Below are positions 1-6,102 of a stretch of 7,544 nt of DNA, in pieces. The notes beneath the pieces were generated by a model. It did no database searches and was not told where the DNA came from. It was given only the letters and a program-made list of their open reading frames with translations. The stretch spans positions 1 to 7,544 of the forward strand of contig CAXQRU010000119.1 in NCBI GenBank assembly GCA_964226685.1, given 5' to 3'. Origin of the DNA: CAXQRU01 sp964226685 (GTDB taxonomy: Bacteria > Pseudomonadota > Gammaproteobacteria > Pseudomonadales > Cellvibrionaceae). The stretch's first letter is position 1. Each line of letters begins with the position of its first letter. Both the position numbers and the translations under genes were made by a program.

Positions 1-70
1 TTTTCAAGCAGAAGACGGCATACGAGATTAACGATCGTGACTGGAGTTCAGACGTGTGCTCTTCCGATCT
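1..70. other. Illumina P7 / index adapter (sequencing artefact)
   Basis: Positions 5-28 are the P7 flow-cell sequence, 29-36 an 8-base index (TAACGATC as read here), and 37-70 the TruSeq read-2 adapter ending CTCTTCCGATCT. The leading TTTT is the usual homopolymer after adapter read-through. Translated on the plus strand from the GTG at 37 it gives the known artefact peptide MTGVQTCALPI. This is not genomic DNA and any protein predicted across it should be trimmed. Confidence 0.99.
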
Positions 71-1207
71 TTTTTTTCGAGCATATTTGGGGTGCATATT
101 TACCCTTACCACTAAATCTTTTAAGTCTACATGGGTCTTCTCTAACATGGGCACAAGCCCCTGAGGAGCCTTCATTAACGCTTCTTCTTGACGCATTTGC
201 ATATTACTTTTGTAAAGGCTATTGGCAAGTGCATGGAGAGTGTGCATGGTATTAAGAGTAAATGGGCCAATGTATTGTGCACTGGACGCGCCTTTTTTGG
301 GAATCGAATGCGTCATAGTACCCATCGGGCTTTTGCCGAGCTGCCCTGTAACCAAAAACAACAACACCTCTAAACCAATAGTAATGCTGCCATCGGTCTC
401 CACACACTTTACATCTCCTTTTAGACTGTAGAGATAATAAGAAATGGCAGGCCCCACCGTCGGGTCCGTCAACAGCAAACGAAAACGCTCTAAACCTTCA
501 TCAAATAATTTCTGCGACCCAGTTGGGCCGCCCACCATCGCTTGAGTTCGACTATCTAAATGACGCTTGAATTTAGCCACCTGACCAGGATTGCGATTGT
601 AGCGAATAGACGCTTTACGCTCTCGACCTGAGCGAGTCAGAACTAGCTCTCCGATGCTGGGCATACTCTCAACCAACTCTTTGCTTCCAGCAACACCTGC
701 CGCATCCATCCCACCCCAGTTTTCGAGCAAATCATGTCCCAATTGATAGGCGCTGCGATGGCGAAAATAACGATCTGTTCCGGTAGCAGAATTTCGATAG
801 ACATTGACCGTCGACCACGCGGGATGAGTCACCCGGCACAGGGTCGTAAAACGCTCGATTGGATGAAAACAATAGCGATAGGCCACCAAGTTGGCTCGAT
901 GAAAAGCCACTGCAATTGGGCTGTCCGTATCCATGAGATTGTCGATAACGCGCGTATCAAGCCCAAAGTGGGTGTAGAGCATTTTTAAAAAGCGCGTCAT
1001 TTCAGGTTGATTCATGGGTGGATGTTCTCGGGTGAACTCATCCAAATCATGAGGTTTAGTTTGAAAAATACTGTCTAGCCGCAGCCATGGGCTGGGCTGG
1101 TATGATCCTGATGCAAAGACCCAAGTATGAGTATCTTGACTATTTGGCTGGATGATTACCAACCTCTCTTGAGCACTAATATGAATTGGATACAGGTGCG
1201 GGTTCAT
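71..1207 (-). CDS. Uncharacterised protein, 3' end missing (runs into adapter)
   Basis: An uninterrupted minus-strand frame of 379 codons starts at the ATG at 1207. A very strong Shine-Dalgarno, GGGGAGGGGG, lies directly before the start. The frame has no stop before the adapter at 70, so a simple ORF finder that needs a stop will miss it. If read onward it adds the artefact peptide RSEEHTSELQS, which is not part of the protein. The N-terminus (MNPHLYPIHISAQERL) has no signal peptide. The protein is rich in Arg, His and aromatic residues, for example FHRANLVAYRYCFHP around 102-116. The only notable hydrophobic stretch is around 275-289 and is too short and isolated to call a membrane protein. 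I do not recognise the family. It lies 122 bases downstream of the dioxygenase on the same strand, so co-transcription is possible. The last codons, AAA AAA, may belong partly to the adapter junction. Confidence 0.85.
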
Positions 1208-1329
1208 GCCCCCTCCCCGAATGAGATGCAATTCACAAAATAATGAATTTTAATGATCAATTTGAACACACTTTCACCAACCGTAACCATTCCTATTCCC
1301 CAAAGCACAAAATACCCGATAACCTTCAA

Positions 1330-1959
1330 TTAAGCAATTCGCGCCAAAACGATGTCATACATTAAGACTTTATACTCCTTGTGATCCACCTCTCTGGCGA
1401 TCATTTGTCTGCGCTCAGCAGCCGTCTTGCGCTGCAACAACAAGTCTTCGTCATTGAGCGGCTCACCAGGGAAATGCATCTGAGTAATCACCTCCTGATA
1501 CCCCCGCTTCGAGACTTTAAAGTGAATATGTGGCGGCCGAGTCCAATTGGATGATGCCTGGTAGGCTCCTGGAATAATGGTTCTGAACCGAAAGGCACCA
1601 TTCTTGCCAGAGGGCACAATTGCCCAACCTTGAAAGTTTTCATCCAAAGGCGCATCGCTGGTATCACTGGGGTGTCGATAACGACCCGCACTATTGGCCT
1701 GCCAGATTTCGACACTGGCATTGTCGATGGCCCGCCCATTGGTGTCGAGCACACTCCCATAAATTACGACAGTACGACCTTTGGCCTTTTGTTTTCTGCC
1801 CTCGACTTGAGTTAGATCAAAATCCCTATCGGCTTGGGCAATGACAGGGTAAAAAGGCCCCTTAACCTCAGGTGGGGTGGGCGCCAGTACCTCTTGGGCT
1901 TTGGCCAGGCTACCAAGCCCCAACAATGCTCCTAAACCCAAAAATTCTCGCCGCTTCAT
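1330..1959 (-). CDS. Tat-exported intradiol ring-cleavage dioxygenase
   Basis: This 209-residue protein belongs to the intradiol dioxygenase family (protocatechuate 3,4-dioxygenase / catechol 1,2-dioxygenase fold), which uses non-haem Fe(III) to open catechol-type rings between the two hydroxyl carbons. All four expected iron ligands are visible: Tyr94 (in GRYRHP), Tyr133 (in PGAYQ), and His144 and His146 (in RPPHIHFKV). The GPFYP motif is at 34-38. The N-terminus MKRREFLGLG, followed by a Gly/Leu-rich core and AKA, is a twin-arginine signal with probable cleavage after residue 21. That places the folded enzyme outside the cytoplasm, unlike the classical cytoplasmic PcaGH. The sequence most resembles the beta-subunit-like, single-gene exported members; no alpha subunit or pca/cat genes are nearby, so the substrate is unknown. 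The start is supported by a G-rich Shine-Dalgarno just upstream. It is divergent from minC. Confidence 0.92.
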   Translation of the reverse strand: MKRREFLGLGALLGLGSLAKAQEVLAPTPPEVKGPFYPVIAQADRDFDLTQVEGRKQKAKGRTVVIYGSVLDTNGRAIDNASVEIWQANSAGRYRHPSDTSDAPLDENFQGWAIVPSGKNGAFRFRTIIPGAYQASSNWTRPPHIHFKVSKRGYQEVITQMHFPGEPLNDEDLLLQRKTAAERRQMIAREVDHKEYKVLMYDIVLARIA

Positions 1960-2008
1960 AAGCCCCCCAATACGCAGATTTCATCATCCTAGAGCGATGG
2001 TATAACAA

Positions 2009-2019
2009 TGTAAATTACA
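2009..2019. promoter_or_regulatory. Small palindrome in the dioxygenase/minC divergent region
   Basis: TGTAAATTACA is a perfect 5+1+5 palindrome about 50 bases upstream of the dioxygenase start. A further TTACAG half-site lies at about 2025-2030. It could be an operator for the dioxygenase gene, but palindromes this short also occur by chance. The rest of the intergenic stretch 1960-2106 holds the minC promoter and no further gene. Confidence 0.25.
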
Positions 2020-2046
2020 GTTCATTACAGAGCATCCAGACAAGGC

Positions 2047-2076
2047 TTGACTATTCTTTTTTCCCCTTGATAATGT
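2047..2076 (+). promoter_or_regulatory. Sigma-70-type promoter of minCDE
   Basis: TTGACT (2047-2052) and TAATGT (2071-2076) are separated by 18 bases, close to the sigma-70 consensus. The expected transcription start is near 2083, giving a leader of about 25 bases before the minC ATG at 2107. No other promoter is evident within the operon. Confidence 0.7.
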
Positions 2077-2106
2077 CCCGATAATTTCTCTAACAATAGG
2101 CCGTCA

Positions 2107-2823
2107 ATGATAGATCTCAGTTTCCAACTAAAAGGCAGTGCCGTTACCGTTGTGGTTCTCGCTCTGGTCGAATTTAAACCAGACTCACTTAAAAAAGAGC
2201 TACAAGCAAAAATTGATCAATCGCCTCAGTTTTTCCTCAAATCGCCTTTGCTAATTAGCCTTGAGAAGTTTGAAGGCAACTGCTCGCTGAACCAACTGGA
2301 AGCACTGCTCGATATCTGTAAAAACGTAGGTTTGCAACCACTAGGATTTAGTGGAGTTCCTGAAGAATTTCAAGCCGCCGTCAAGGCAACCGGTCTTGCC
2401 GTACTGCCCAGCACCCGCGAGCGAGAATTAAAGAAACCTGAGTCAGCCGCCCCCAGGCACAGTCACTTTGCACCACAGCAACCCAGCTCTCGGCCCAGTA
2501 AATTCATCACACAACCGGTGCGCTCAGGCCAACAAATTTATGCCGAAGGAACCGATTTAGTGATCACCTCTCAAGTCAGCGAAGGCGCCGAAGTCATCGC
2601 CGATGGCCACATTCACATTTATGGAACACTTCGTGGGCGTGCACTCGCTGGCGTCAAAGGTGATAGTAATGCACGCATCTTCTGTCAGAATATGGAAGCG
2701 GAATTGGTCTCAATAAATGGTGATTTTTTACTCAAAGATTCGATACCCGAAGATTTGATTAAAAAACCAACGCAAGTTTATCTAGCAGATGATACAATGC
2801 GCGTTGAAAAACTCATATCGTAA
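2107..2823 (+). CDS. minC: Septum site-determining protein MinC
   Basis: MinC inhibits FtsZ polymerisation so that the division septum forms only at midcell. It is brought to the polar membrane by MinD. The protein has 238 residues, the usual length. The N-terminal MinC_N domain spans about 1-102. A flexible Pro/Ser-rich linker spans about 103-134. The C-terminal beta-helical MinC_C domain runs from QPVRSGQQIYA (about 136) to the end and carries the MinD-binding RGRALAG motif at 176-182 and IFCQNMEAELVSI after it. It is the first gene of a minCDE operon, with a weak Shine-Dalgarno (TAGG) before the ATG. Nothing is missing or unusual. Confidence 0.97.
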   Translation: MIDLSFQLKGSAVTVVVLALVEFKPDSLKKELQAKIDQSPQFFLKSPLLISLEKFEGNCSLNQLEALLDICKNVGLQPLGFSGVPEEFQAAVKATGLAVLPSTRERELKKPESAAPRHSHFAPQQPSSRPSKFITQPVRSGQQIYAEGTDLVITSQVSEGAEVIADGHIHIYGTLRGRALAGVKGDSNARIFCQNMEAELVSINGDFLLKDSIPEDLIKKPTQVYLADDTMRVEKLIS

Positions 2824-2829
2824 CACTTA

Positions 2830-2848
2830 CAATCAAAACATTTGATTG
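2830..2848 (+). repeat. Hairpin in the minC-minD spacer
   Basis: CAATCAAA and TTTGATTG form a perfect 8-bp inverted repeat around a 3-base ACA loop. It lies just upstream of the minD Shine-Dalgarno (GAGGAG). It is AT-rich and has no T-tract, so it is not a convincing terminator. It could affect mRNA processing or minD translation. Confidence 0.45.
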
Positions 2849-2869
2849 AATCAATAAGAGGAGCCAACC

Positions 2870-3679
2870 TTGGCCAAAATTATCGTAGTGACATCAGGTA
2901 AAGGGGGCGTGGGCAAAACCACGAGCAGTGCAGCAATCAGTACTGGTCTTGCCATGCGCGGTCATAAAACAGCAGTGATCGATTTTGATGTGGGCCTTAG
3001 AAATCTTGATTTGATTATGGGCTGTGAGCGACGAGTTGTGTATGATTTTGTCAATGTCATCAATGGCGAAGCTTCCCTCAACCAAGCGCTCATAAAAGAT
3101 AAGCGCACCGAGAACCTTTTTATTTTACCCGCCTCTCAAACCAGAGATAAAGACGCCTTAACCATGGAAGGCGTTGAAAAAGTTCTTGAAGAATTAGCTA
3201 AAGATTTTGAATTCATCGTCTGCGATTCACCAGCCGGTATCGAACGAGGCGCTCAAACAGCGCTCTACTTTGCCGATATCGCTGTAGTGGTCACCAACCC
3301 TGAGGTTTCATCGGTAAGAGACTCCGATCGCATTCTTGGCATACTGCAAAGCAAATCTCGTCGCGCGGAACTTGGGCAGGAGCCTATTGTCGAACACCTT
3401 CTATTGACCCGTTACAATCCCAAACGCGTTGAAAATGGCGAAATGCTTAGCGTAGACGATGTAACGGATTTATTAAGAATTCCTTTGTTAGGGGTCATCC
3501 CTGAGTCTGAAGATGTACTGAGCGCCTCTAACCAAGGCCTGCCCATTATTTTAAATGGCGAAGCTCAAGCTGGCCAAGCCTATAACGATGCGGTGAACCG
3601 GCTACTGGGTAAAGAAGTGCCACACCGGTTCTTGACGACTGAGAAAAAGGGTTTCTTTAAACGACTACTAGGAGCTTAA
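2870..3679 (+). CDS. minD: Septum site-determining protein MinD (ATPase)
   Basis: MinD is the membrane-associated ParA/MinD-type ATPase that recruits MinC and oscillates pole to pole under MinE control. The protein has 269 residues, the usual length. The deviant Walker A motif KGGVGKT is at 11-17, the switch region DFDVGLRNLD at 38-47, and the Walker B/switch II segment FIVCDSPAGIE at about 115-125. The C-terminal amphipathic membrane-targeting helix is KKGFFKRLLGA. The start is TTG, chosen because GAGGAG lies 6 bases upstream and MAKIIVVTSGKGG is the family's normal N-terminus; no ATG would preserve the P-loop. It is the second gene of the operon, 46 bases after minC and 6 bases before minE. 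Confidence 0.98.
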   Translation: MAKIIVVTSGKGGVGKTTSSAAISTGLAMRGHKTAVIDFDVGLRNLDLIMGCERRVVYDFVNVINGEASLNQALIKDKRTENLFILPASQTRDKDALTMEGVEKVLEELAKDFEFIVCDSPAGIERGAQTALYFADIAVVVTNPEVSSVRDSDRILGILQSKSRRAELGQEPIVEHLLLTRYNPKRVENGEMLSVDDVTDLLRIPLLGVIPESEDVLSASNQGLPIILNGEAQAGQAYNDAVNRLLGKEVPHRFLTTEKKGFFKRLLGA

Positions 3680-3685
3680 AGAATA

Positions 3686-3952
3686 ATGAGTATTTTCAAC
3701 TATTTTAGAAAAAAGCAAGGCATCAGCTCTGCCCAACAGGCGAAGGAGCGGCTTCAAATTATTGTCGCGCATGAGCGCAACAAACAAAATGGGCCCGATT
3801 TTTTGCCAAAAATGCAGCAAGAAATTATTGATGTGATTCGAAAGTATATGAAGATCGATTCGGATAATGTCGTCGTTAACCTAGATGATAGCGATGATTG
3901 TTCGGTATTGGAGCTGAATATTACTTTAGCTGAAGAGCCAGTGACCGCCTAA
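3686..3952 (+). CDS. minE: Cell division topological specificity factor MinE
   Basis: MinE stimulates MinD ATPase activity, displaces MinC from MinD and drives the Min oscillation. The protein has 88 residues, the usual size. The N-terminal membrane-binding segment is MSIFNYFRKK. The anti-MinCD helix/strand lies around 13-35 (AKERLQIIVAHERN). The topological-specificity dimer domain follows and includes EIIDVIRKYMKID. The start ATG lies 6 bases after the minD stop, and the Shine-Dalgarno AGGAG sits inside the end of minD, so the two genes are translationally close. It is the last gene of the operon, followed by a strong hairpin. Confidence 0.98.
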   Translation: MSIFNYFRKKQGISSAQQAKERLQIIVAHERNKQNGPDFLPKMQQEIIDVIRKYMKIDSDNVVVNLDDSDDCSVLELNITLAEEPVTA

Positions 3953-3960
3953 AGTGTTGA

Positions 3961-3986
3961 GGCTATGTGGGTGAATCCACATAGCC
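3961..3986 (+). terminator. Hairpin ending the minCDE operon
   Basis: GGCTATGTGG and CCACATAGCC form a perfect 10-bp stem with a 6-base GTGAAT loop, starting 8 bases after the minE stop. Position and strength suggest a transcription end or mRNA-stabilising hairpin. No T-run follows on either strand, so intrinsic termination is likely but not certain. The remaining spacer to 4103 has no gene that I can see. Confidence 0.6.
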
Positions 3987-4103
3987 ATAACATACCTCAA
4001 ATACCAACCTAAATTTACTTGAAAAAAGTAAAGACCTTCATGCATACAACCTTCTAGTTCTTTTACCCACAAACGAAGACTGAATTGGTTCTTGAGCTCA
4101 GTT

Positions 4104-4186
4104 CACCAACAGAAAAAGCGGCATGTCTTTTGCTCATGAAAAACACTTGTCGTTTTTATTGTCTGAGTGAAATTGTCTTGTTAGGC
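4104..4186 (-). repeat. attC-like integron recombination site (distal cassette)
   Basis: Read on the minus strand, GCCTAAC (4180-4186) overlaps the TAA stop of the 107-residue gene and fits the attC R'' consensus RYYYAAC. The opposite end at 4104-4110 is a degenerate GTTGGTG. Folding the ends together pairs the AAC/GTT cores and an adjoining L-box-like segment (AGA..AA), with one extra base on one side, as expected for the extrahelical base of attC. Inside is a nested stem (CTCA/TGAG and AAAAAC/GTTTTT). The distal core departs from consensus, so this site is less certain than the one at 4513-4592. Confidence 0.5.
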
Positions 4187-4504
4187 GATTTTATCATTTA
4201 AAAATTCGCATACCATTTTAAAGAGCGCTTCAAATTCGCTATTCGAGCCAGATGCTTTACGAATTTGGAACTCATCCCCATCTACTTCAAGTTCAACAAT
4301 AAGATTGCCAAAACAAATTGGAATCCAGGCGCATACCTCTAGGCCGAAACCATTTTTCCAACCAGTGTTTTTAACTGAGACGCCGGCTTGTTCATCTAGG
4401 AATTTTAAAACTTCAATCGCAAGGTCCATAGCATATTTTCCGGGTGTCCGCACTTGCAGTCCAACTCCACGAGGATGTCCTGATATCTCAATCTTTTCGC
4501 TCAT
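4181..4504 (-). CDS. Small integron-cassette protein of unknown function
   Basis: This is a 107-residue soluble protein (MSEKIEISGHPRGVGL...) whose family I do not recognise. It looks like a compact alpha/beta fold: a strand-rich start, a helix around 24-40 (AMDLAIEVLKFLDEQA), strands around 53-75 (GLEVCAWIP, LIVELEVDG) and a C-terminal helix around 89-104. It has no signal peptide or transmembrane segment. A GTG 78 bases further upstream is in frame, but it lies inside the attC-like site, so I chose the ATG at 4504. That ATG has AGAAGG just before it and lies 14 bases after the cassette crossover point, the short leader typical of integron cassettes. The stop codon overlaps the next attC-like site. 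Confidence 0.75.
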   Translation of the reverse strand: MSEKIEISGHPRGVGLQVRTPGKYAMDLAIEVLKFLDEQAGVSVKNTGWKNGFGLEVCAWIPICFGNLIVELEVDGDEFQIRKASGSNSEFEALFKMVCEFLNDKIA

Positions 4505-4512
4505 ATACCTTC

Positions 4513-4592
4513 TAATAACGATCGCCGTCGCGCTTTGTGGTTGGTTTGTAGCGCCAACGGAAAAGTAATCCGTCAACAGCACTTTGTTACAT
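4513..4592 (-). repeat. attC-like integron recombination site (between the two cassettes)
   Basis: On the minus strand the site begins with ATGTAAC (R''-like) one base after the TAG stop of the upstream gene and ends with GTTATTA (R'-like), 80 bases in all. TAAC pairs with GTTA at the ends. TGCTGTTG then pairs with CGACGGCG, counting G-T pairs, across an internal loop with one extra base on one side. The centre carries a GTTGG/CCAAC stem. Its position exactly between two same-strand small genes and its imperfect-palindrome architecture match integron attC sites. The predicted crossover lies between 4519 and 4518. Both cores deviate slightly from RYYYAAC/GTTRRRY. Confidence 0.68.
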
Positions 4593-4593
4593 A

Positions 4594-4968
4594 CTAGATA
4601 CTCTGCAAAATATCTCTTACTTGTACTATTTTACTATTATCAGAAAAATTTGATTCTGATGGATTATCTTTAGATAAATACTTGTCAGTTGATAAACCAA
4701 CATAATCAAAAGAACCAGATTGGCGATATTTTTTAAGTGCCCAACAAGACTGAGTACAAACGTGCACCCATGTTGTATCAACAATCCCACGCCCTATAAC
4801 GATCACCACTAAATCAGCTGATTCCAACTGACGCTCAAGGTCACGATAACTGTACTTTGAGGGATGCTTAATATATTGCCAGTCTACCTCTTTATCGTTT
4901 AATCCGCTGATCAGCTCTTTTACATCCGCTAATTCCTTATCACTTTCCTCAAGAATTAAGACTATCAT
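4594..4968 (-). CDS. Cassette gene for a small TIR-like protein
   Basis: This is a 124-residue protein, AT-rich by eye compared with its neighbours. Its pattern resembles a TIR / MTH538-like flavodoxin-type fold: strand MIVLILEES (1-9), helix around 10-23, strand VDWQYIKH, then ADLVVIVIG (51-59) followed by TTWVHVCTQSCWALKK (65-80), which recalls the strand-loop-(S/T)xWVxxE-helix region of TIR domains. The catalytic glutamate expected a few residues after Trp67 is not seen, so NAD hydrolysis is doubtful; a signalling or nucleotide-sensing role is only inference. I chose the ATG at 4968 because GGAGGA lies just before it; the longer GTG start at 5031 would translate a REP-like motif. Its stop touches the attC-like site, indicating a cassette gene. 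TIR-like assignment is tentative. Confidence 0.7.
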   Translation of the reverse strand: MIVLILEESDKELADVKELISGLNDKEVDWQYIKHPSKYSYRDLERQLESADLVVIVIGRGIVDTTWVHVCTQSCWALKKYRQSGSFDYVGLSTDKYLSKDNPSESNFSDNSKIVQVRDILQSI

Positions 4969-5019
4969 GGGGTCCTCCGCTTTCGGTTTTTTTCTCTGCT
5001 GCGTCAGGCTGAATATATC

Positions 5020-5031
5020 GGGGACAGACAC
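5020..5031. repeat. REP-like motif GGGGACAGACAC
   Basis: The sequence GGGGACAGACAC (TGTCTGTCCCC core on the other strand) is of the kind often seen next to REP-associated IS200-like tyrosine transposases in gammaproteobacteria. Here it lies about 70 bases upstream of just such a transposase remnant, which supports the reading. Only one copy is visible. Confidence 0.5.
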
Positions 5032-5039
5032 TCATCCAT

Positions 5040-5072
5040 TGACAGATTACACCAAACTTTATTAATCTGTCA
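5040..5072. repeat. Inverted repeat upstream of the transposase remnant
   Basis: TGACAGATTA (5040-5049) and TAATCTGTCA (5063-5072) are perfect 10-bp inverted arms around a 13-base loop. They lie between the REP-like motif and the transposase start. They may be part of the element's end structure or an operator/hairpin limiting its expression. Confidence 0.7.
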
Positions 5073-5100
5073 CCATCAAATCCAATGCAAGGACGCCACT

Positions 5101-5154
5101 ATGACCAAAGCTCGCAAAGACTTAATCTCCGTAGACGATACACTTTACTATCAT
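5101..5154 (+). pseudogene. REP-associated tyrosine transposase (IS200-like), N-terminal remnant
   Basis: The ATG at 5101, with AAGGA 7 bases upstream, opens a frame reading MTKARKDLISVDDTLYYH. This is the characteristic N-terminus of REP-associated tyrosine (Y1_Tnp) transposases, which normally continue with a Cys/Arg-rich segment and an HUH motif. After residue 18 the similarity stops abruptly; the frame reads 11 unrelated residues and ends at 5190, inside the 3' end of the methyltransferase gene on the other strand. The HUH pair and catalytic Tyr are absent, so it cannot be active. The break near 5155 marks a recombination or assembly junction. Confidence 0.7.
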
Positions 5155-5160
5155 AGAGCT

Positions 5161-6066
5161 TTAATCCGCGTTGCTTGCCAAATACCTTAGGTGCTCCCCA
5201 TCAGTTCCACAACAACCACCCAAAACTTTAACACCATAAGATCGATGTAAATCAAGCATTAACTCACCCCACTCAGCAATGGGTTCTTTTTTTAACTCAG
5301 ATGCACCATCAAGCTCATGATGCTCCAAAGCCGATGCATTGGCCTGAATACCAAGTAGACGATCAAAAACAGCTACGTCCTGTAACTCGGCTTTTAAAAA
5401 TGTTGGGTAAGAGCAATTTACAAAATAGCCAATCGGCGCTTGTTTCGTGACAGCATCAATCTCAGAAAACGCATCTGCTAAAGAAGTCCCATCAAGAATC
5501 TTGCCGTCAGCGCCAATGACAAAGCTCAAAATATAAGGAATATTCTGCTGCTCCATCGCTAGAGCAATTCCTTTCGCCTCTTTAACAGAAGGCAAGGTCA
5601 CAGCTTCTAAAAAATCCACCCCACCGTTAGCTAGCTCATCTACCTGCCATTGATGGAAAAGAAAAGCTTCATTCACCTCTAAAGCCTCATTCGGCAGATA
5701 GCAATCATTTGCACAACCTATCACACCACCAACTCTAGCCAAGTGACTAGCACCCAGGTCATCAATCAAATTTCTGAGAAAGACTGCATTATCTTTATTA
5801 ATTTTAGATTCCACACCAGCATTGATCACTCGATCTTTATTAGCTCTCCATGTAGGAGTACTCACTAATATTGGAATATTATGTTCCAAAGATACATTAA
5901 TATACTCACGGTATACGCAGGCTAAAGCTTCTCTACCAACAGCATCATAAATTAACGTTGAATGCACCAAACGATCATGAAGCTTAACATCCGCTCTACG
6001 ACGAAGCTTCTCAATAACAGCCGCCTCAGCCAGAACAAATTGATTATTTTTCAAGAAATCTTTCAT
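5161..6066 (-). CDS. Homocysteine S-methyltransferase family protein
   Basis: This 301-residue single-domain protein of the Zn-dependent homocysteine/betaine methyltransferase family transfers a methyl group (from S-methylmethionine, betaine or a similar donor) to a thiol such as homocysteine in the cytoplasm. The three cysteine zinc ligands are visible: Cys218 (in FVNCSYP) and Cys285/Cys286 (in LGGCCGTDGEHL). Other family features are VSTPTWRAN (68-76), DFLEAVTLPSVKEA and the length. The actual methyl donor cannot be told. The ATG at 6066 has only a weak Shine-Dalgarno. A strong AGGAGG (6085-6090) instead precedes an out-of-frame ATG at 6079, so the annotated start may be a consequence of a one-base indel in the A5 run at 6047-6051. 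It lies 36 bases downstream of a truncated phosphatase gene, and its 3' end abuts the transposase break. Confidence 0.88.
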   Translation of the reverse strand: MKDFLKNNQFVLAEAAVIEKLRRRADVKLHDRLVHSTLIYDAVGREALACVYREYINVSLEHNIPILVSTPTWRANKDRVINAGVESKINKDNAVFLRNLIDDLGASHLARVGGVIGCANDCYLPNEALEVNEAFLFHQWQVDELANGGVDFLEAVTLPSVKEAKGIALAMEQQNIPYILSFVIGADGKILDGTSLADAFSEIDAVTKQAPIGYFVNCSYPTFLKAELQDVAVFDRLLGIQANASALEHHELDGASELKKEPIAEWGELMLDLHRSYGVKVLGGCCGTDGEHLRYLASNAD

Positions 6067-6079
6067 AACTTACCCACAT
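6044..6079 (-). other. Short leader frame with strong ribosome binding site overlapping the methyltransferase start
   Basis: AGGAGG (6085-6090) is ideally placed for the ATG at 6079, which opens an 11-residue frame (MWVSYERFLEK) that overlaps the start of the methyltransferase in another frame. Removing one A from the run at 6047-6051 would join it smoothly to the methyltransferase (…ERFLENNQFVLAEA). It is therefore more likely the true N-terminus displaced by an indel than a separate peptide gene. Translational coupling from this leader is the alternative. Confidence 0.5.
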
Positions 6080-6102
6080 AAGGGCCTCCTAAAAACTAAA
6101 CC

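Noticed and set aside
37..255. Plus-strand frame beginning MTGVQTCALPIF
   Set aside because: Its start is adapter sequence and the rest is the antisense of the 379-codon minus-strand gene.
734..988. Plus-strand 84-residue frame
   Set aside because: It lies entirely antisense to the long minus-strand frame, has no convincing ribosome site and resembles no family I know.
1208..1329. AATTC...GAATT inverted repeat and possible promoter before the left gene
   Set aside because: The arms are only 5 bp and no well-spaced -35/-10 pair could be found.
4014..4032. TTTACTT / AAGTAAA hairpin downstream of minE
   Set aside because: A 7-bp AT-rich stem without a T-tract in AT-rich spacer is weak; not called as a terminator.
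4516..4523. Exact match of the library index (TAACGATC) inside the attC-like site
   Set aside because: No adapter sequence flanks it, so an 8-base match here is coincidence.
4505..4582. GTG start giving a 133-residue version of the 107-residue gene
   Set aside because: The extra 26 codons translate the attC-like site, and the ATG at 4504 has its own Shine-Dalgarno.
4969..5031. GTG start giving a 145-residue version of the TIR-like gene
   Set aside because: The extension begins in the REP-like motif, while the ATG at 4968 has a strong GGAGGA upstream.
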